DNA from: UBA2336 sp049306095
GTDB taxonomy: Bacteria; Bacteroidota; Bacteroidia; Cytophagales; Cyclobacteriaceae
Direction of reading: 5' to 3'
DNA length: 64,000 nt
NCBI GenBank assembly: GCA_049306095.1
Contig: JBAQPU010000022.1
Span: forward strand, 153,905 to 217,904
Each line of letters starts with the position of its first letter. The first letter of the stretch is position 1. This document shows positions 61,968-64,000 of the stretch, in pieces. The notes beneath the pieces were generated by a model, which ran no database searches, had not been told where the DNA came from, and saw only the letters and a program-made list of their open reading frames with translations. Both the position numbers and the translations under genes were made by a program.

Positions 61968-62696
61968 GTGTGTATGCGGATCATGTTAGTTCTGATCTTT
62001 TATGCCATGAGTACTTCTCTGGCAAGCAGTCAGGTTCTTATCTCACTTTTGTTGGGCGATAAGCTCAATAGCGGAAAAATTGAGTTTGGCCTGGATGGTG
62101 GCATTAATTTTCCAACCCTTAGGGGGTTGCATGCCGGAAACGCAAAAGGTGCCTTTAACCTGGGATTTTATTTTGATATCAAGATGAAAAATCCGCAGTG
62201 GATGGTGCATACCGGTGTGCTGGTAAAGTCAACACTGGGAACTGATGGACTGCCGGTTTATTCGCTCGATGATCCAAATTTAGATAACGCCTTTGCAGGT
62301 GGTGAAGTGAGGAGGAAAATTAATTACTTCAATGTACCGATCGCGATGAAGTATGAATTTAAAAATCACATTTATGTAGAAGGCGGAATTATGCCCGCGC
62401 TGCGTTCCAAAGCAGTTGATGTTTTTACGAATGATGTAGAGGACAAAGATGACTTGGAGTATAAAAAGAAAATAAGTGATCAATTCCATCGTGTCGATTT
62501 CGGATTGGTAGGTGGCTTAGGTTATCGTTTAATGGGAGGCAATGGCATGAACCTGACCGTTCGATACTATTACGGATTAGTGGATATTACCCTTGACGAC
62601 ACAACAACAGATCAATTTAACGCCTCGCTCTACCTGGCAGTGGGTATACCCATTGGTGCTGGCAAGGCGAAGGAGAAGCAGGAAGGTAAACAATGA
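61968..62696 (+). CDS. PorT-like outer-membrane barrel protein
   Basis: A 242-residue protein with a signal peptide (MRIMLVLIFYAMSTSLASSQ). Strands include KIEFGLDGGINFPTLRGL, AFNLGFYFDIKMKNPQWMVH, IAMKYEFKNHIYVEGGIM, RVDFGLVGGLGYRLMGGNGM and ASLYLAVGIPIG, a layout typical of PorT/OmpA-like beta-barrels in this phylum. Function is unknown. It lies 23 bp before the left end of the insertion sequence. Confidence 0.68.
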   Translation: MCMRIMLVLIFYAMSTSLASSQVLISLLLGDKLNSGKIEFGLDGGINFPTLRGLHAGNAKGAFNLGFYFDIKMKNPQWMVHTGVLVKSTLGTDGLPVYSLDDPNLDNAFAGGEVRRKINYFNVPIAMKYEFKNHIYVEGGIMPALRSKAVDVFTNDVEDKDDLEYKKKISDQFHRVDFGLVGGLGYRLMGGNGMNLTVRYYYGLVDITLDDTTTDQFNASLYLAVGIPIGAGKAKEKQEGKQ

Positions 62697-62839
62697 TCGG
62701 TAATTGGTGGTAATGGTGCCAAAAATGGTTGGTGACATTTAATTGGAAATTTCATTTATTCCGTACCTAAATCTGAAGAGGAAGCAAGCTCTGCTGGAGA
62801 GCAACTTGCCAGCAATAAGATTTACCGACTGGAATGGTC

Positions 62840-62865
62840 AGAAGGCTCTCGCAAGGGAGCCTTCT
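62840..62865 (+). other. stable hairpin in the left part of the IS
   Basis: AGAAGGCTC (62840-62848) pairs with GAGCCTTCT (62857-62865). The stem can extend two more pairs to a GCAA tetraloop. Smaller pairings (GCTCT/AGAGC and TGCTGG/CCAGCA) lie just to the left. It may be a terminator that shields the transposase from antisense transcription, or a transposition signal. Confidence 0.5.
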
Positions 62866-62896
62866 TCATTGTATTCATTCCAAGAGTTTTATGGTC

Positions 62897-63884
62897 TTAA
62901 GAAAACTCAGAACGCGTAGCGTTCTTGAAGTATAGATACCATTGTATGAACCCTTTCCTGTTTTTTGCTGACAGACCGCGATGGATGGCCAAATGGCCTT
63001 TGAGATGGCCAAAGAAAGACTCCAATCCATTAGTTGACTTAGGCACCCGTTCGTTGTCCAGATAATGAAACATATCCGGCAAGGCTTTCCGAATCACCAT
63101 AAAGGAACGCCTGACCAGCTTATGCTTGTACCAATATCTCCCCGTTGCTAACTGGTAGCTCTTTTCATTGATGAAACTCTGGTGGCGTTCATGCCATTGC
63201 ACCAAACTCACAATCCAATAATCTCTATCCTGTGTGGTTTTGATCGTATGAAGTTTGGACACGATAGCGCGGAGCTCCAGGCCCGGTACAGTTTTAGGCC
63301 TCATGGTAAGCCAAATCCGGCACATTCGCTGTATGTGGACCACACAGCGTTGCAGGATAACGTTGGGGCAAACATCCCGGATGGCCTTCAGCAGAGATTT
63401 ATGACCGTCACAAGTAATACTCTCAATTTGTACTTGAAGGGATAGCAAATTTTCCAAGTCCTCCTTCAGTTCTTCATACCATTCCCCCGTGGTCAGCCTG
63501 TAGAGTTGGGTGAACTTGATGGTGTTGTCGCGATAAAGCACAAGGCACAGATCCTTACTGAAATAGGTTCCATCTACCAGTAGATTGACCCGCTCACTGG
63601 GATAAACACTTAGTACGGGAGGCTTACTCAGATAGTGATGAAAGTGCCGCTTCAGTGTCCGCATCGAGTAACCACTCAACATACTTAACTGATGCAACGT
63701 GTGTCGGCCTGATACCCACTTTTTAAACCACGTGAACCGGTTACTGACTGCAACCGAAGGGTTCGTCCAAGTGAATAGAAGACTACAGGATTTGCATTTG
63801 AAACGCTGCTTACCGTCACGATTTCCCCAACGGATAACATCAAAACTGCCGCAACCCCAACATGACTTTTTTGACCTTTGCCAT
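62897..63884 (-). pseudogene. IS256-like transposase with N-terminal zinc ribbon, frameshifted
   Basis: The main frame ends at 62897. It runs through GERVNLLVDGTYF-like catalytic-core residues (VNLLVDGTYFSKD, ITCDGHKSLLKAI, VVHIQRMCRIW) and a C-terminal TNGLESFFGHLKGH, the order of DDE residues in Mutator-type transposases. Upstream of its nominal start (63697) the same frame continues and encodes a zinc ribbon: CWGCGSFDVIRWG then FKCKSCSLLFTW. The only ATG that fits (63882-63884, MAKVKK) is in another frame. A run of six T (63867-63872, six A in the mRNA) lies between them; with five the two join as MAKVKKSCWGCGS. This is either an inactivating indel, a sequencing error or slippage at the run. 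The intact protein would have about 328 residues. Confidence 0.8.
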
Positions 63885-63894
63885 AAAATGAAAA

Positions 63895-63924
63895 GAGGAA
63901 ATTGAAAACGTTTTCAATTTCCTC
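63895..63924. other. 30-bp perfect palindrome before the transposase gene
   Basis: Bases 63895-63909 (GAGGAAATTGAAAAC) are followed directly by their exact reverse complement at 63910-63924, with no spacer. The palindrome sits 10 bp upstream of the transposase ATG and 49 bp inside the right inverted repeat. It could form a cruciform or an mRNA hairpin that limits transposase expression. Confidence 0.75.
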
Positions 63925-64000
63925 CAATTTTCCCTGCCCTTATCCCCACGCAATCTGTGAGTTACAACTTAACTCACCAACCATTTTTGTCCATTAAATC

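Larger units (their letters stand above)
62720..63989 (-). mobile_element. complete insertion sequence, about 1.27 kb, IS256-like with zinc ribbon
   Basis: Exact 16-bp terminal inverted repeats CAAAAATGGTTGGTGA (62720-62735) and TCACCAACCATTTTTG (63974-63989) bound the element. Inside are one transposase gene (62897-63884, minus) and two notable structures: a 30-bp palindrome near the right end and a GC-rich hairpin at 62840 near the left end. The transposase is of the IS256-like type with an N-terminal zinc ribbon. No target-site duplication was recognised, so the element may be old or the flanks rearranged. Confidence 0.8.

Noticed and set aside
62700..62719. Target-site duplication of the IS
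   Set aside because: Bases before 62720 (...ATGGTGC) and after 63989 (TCCATTAA...) do not match for 8-9 bp as IS256 relatives would give, so none is claimed.
63685..63927. Open frame of 80 codons upstream of the transposase start
   Set aside because: The zinc-ribbon sequence is found in another frame, which is the continuation of the transposase. This frame translates to low-similarity sequence and only overlaps the ribbon region.
1..64000. CRISPR arrays, tRNA and rRNA genes
   Set aside because: No regularly spaced direct repeats and no cloverleaf or TTCGA-type T-loop pattern were noticed. The repeats seen are palindromic or tandem with different spacing.

Overview
The window looks like a chromosomal segment of an aerobic or facultative Bacteroidetes bacterium, probably of the Cytophagales type. 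The evidence is indirect. Start codons lack Shine-Dalgarno sequences, and several upstream regions carry TAnnTTTG-like -7 boxes. The gene content is also typical of the group: many DUF4136 lipoproteins, DUF2490 and Porin_O_P outer-membrane proteins, AsmA-like proteins, a lipoprotein formylglycine-generating enzyme and Stealth polysaccharide phosphotransferases. No rRNA, tRNA, CRISPR array or prophage was seen, and there is no SusC/SusD pair. Family names and DUF numbers are given from memory of the families; no search was run.

Layout: 1-4.8 kb is a surface-glycan patch with a methyltransferase-like protein, three Stealth phosphotransferases and a family 2 glycosyltransferase. 5.0-8.7 kb holds outer-membrane barrels and DUF4136 lipoproteins. 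8.9-18.5 kb is a sulfatase region: a long arylsulfatase, an alpha carbonic anhydrase and a DcaP-like porin on the plus strand; a lipoprotein formylglycine-generating enzyme and a barrel on the minus strand; then a second, lipoprotein sulfatase with a DUF2490 barrel and another barrel. 18.8-25.9 kb has a TolB/TPR protein, small exported proteins, a UPF0114 membrane protein and a large AsmA-like protein. 25.9-32.4 kb is an RND efflux operon (adaptor, pump, outer-membrane factor) followed by a potassium-channel-like gene. 33-37 kb has a DUF1704/QEGLA putative metallopeptidase and a Ca2+/H+ antiporter operon. 37-40.4 kb is pta-ackA. 40.4-47.3 kb is mixed and includes a PIN toxin-antitoxin pair and a purple-acid-phosphatase-like enzyme. 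47.4-54.3 kb is an asparagine/aspartate module followed by two porins. 54.4-62.7 kb holds barrels, DUF4136 lipoproteins, an AsmA-like protein and an AI-2E family transporter. 62.7-64.0 kb is a complete insertion sequence with a frameshifted transposase.

The most interesting functional unit is the asparagine/aspartate module. It joins a Dcu-type C4-dicarboxylate transporter, a type II asparaginase and an aspartate ammonia-lyase, followed by a porin. The ammonia-lyase family is normally cytoplasmic, but this one carries a signal peptide and an Ala/Pro/Gln linker like that of its asparaginase neighbour. If both enzymes are exported, asparagine would be deamidated and deaminated in the periplasm, and the resulting fumarate imported.

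The most interesting genomic feature is a family of small palindromic elements (core GCCGTCAGACCGCT ... AGCGGTCAGACGGC) found in non-coding DNA. One copy sits in frame in the signal-peptide region of the RND outer-membrane factor gene, flanked by a 6-bp direct repeat that looks like a target-site duplication. Other repeat families, a truncated gene tail and a decayed partial gene duplication show that the intergenic regions here are active.
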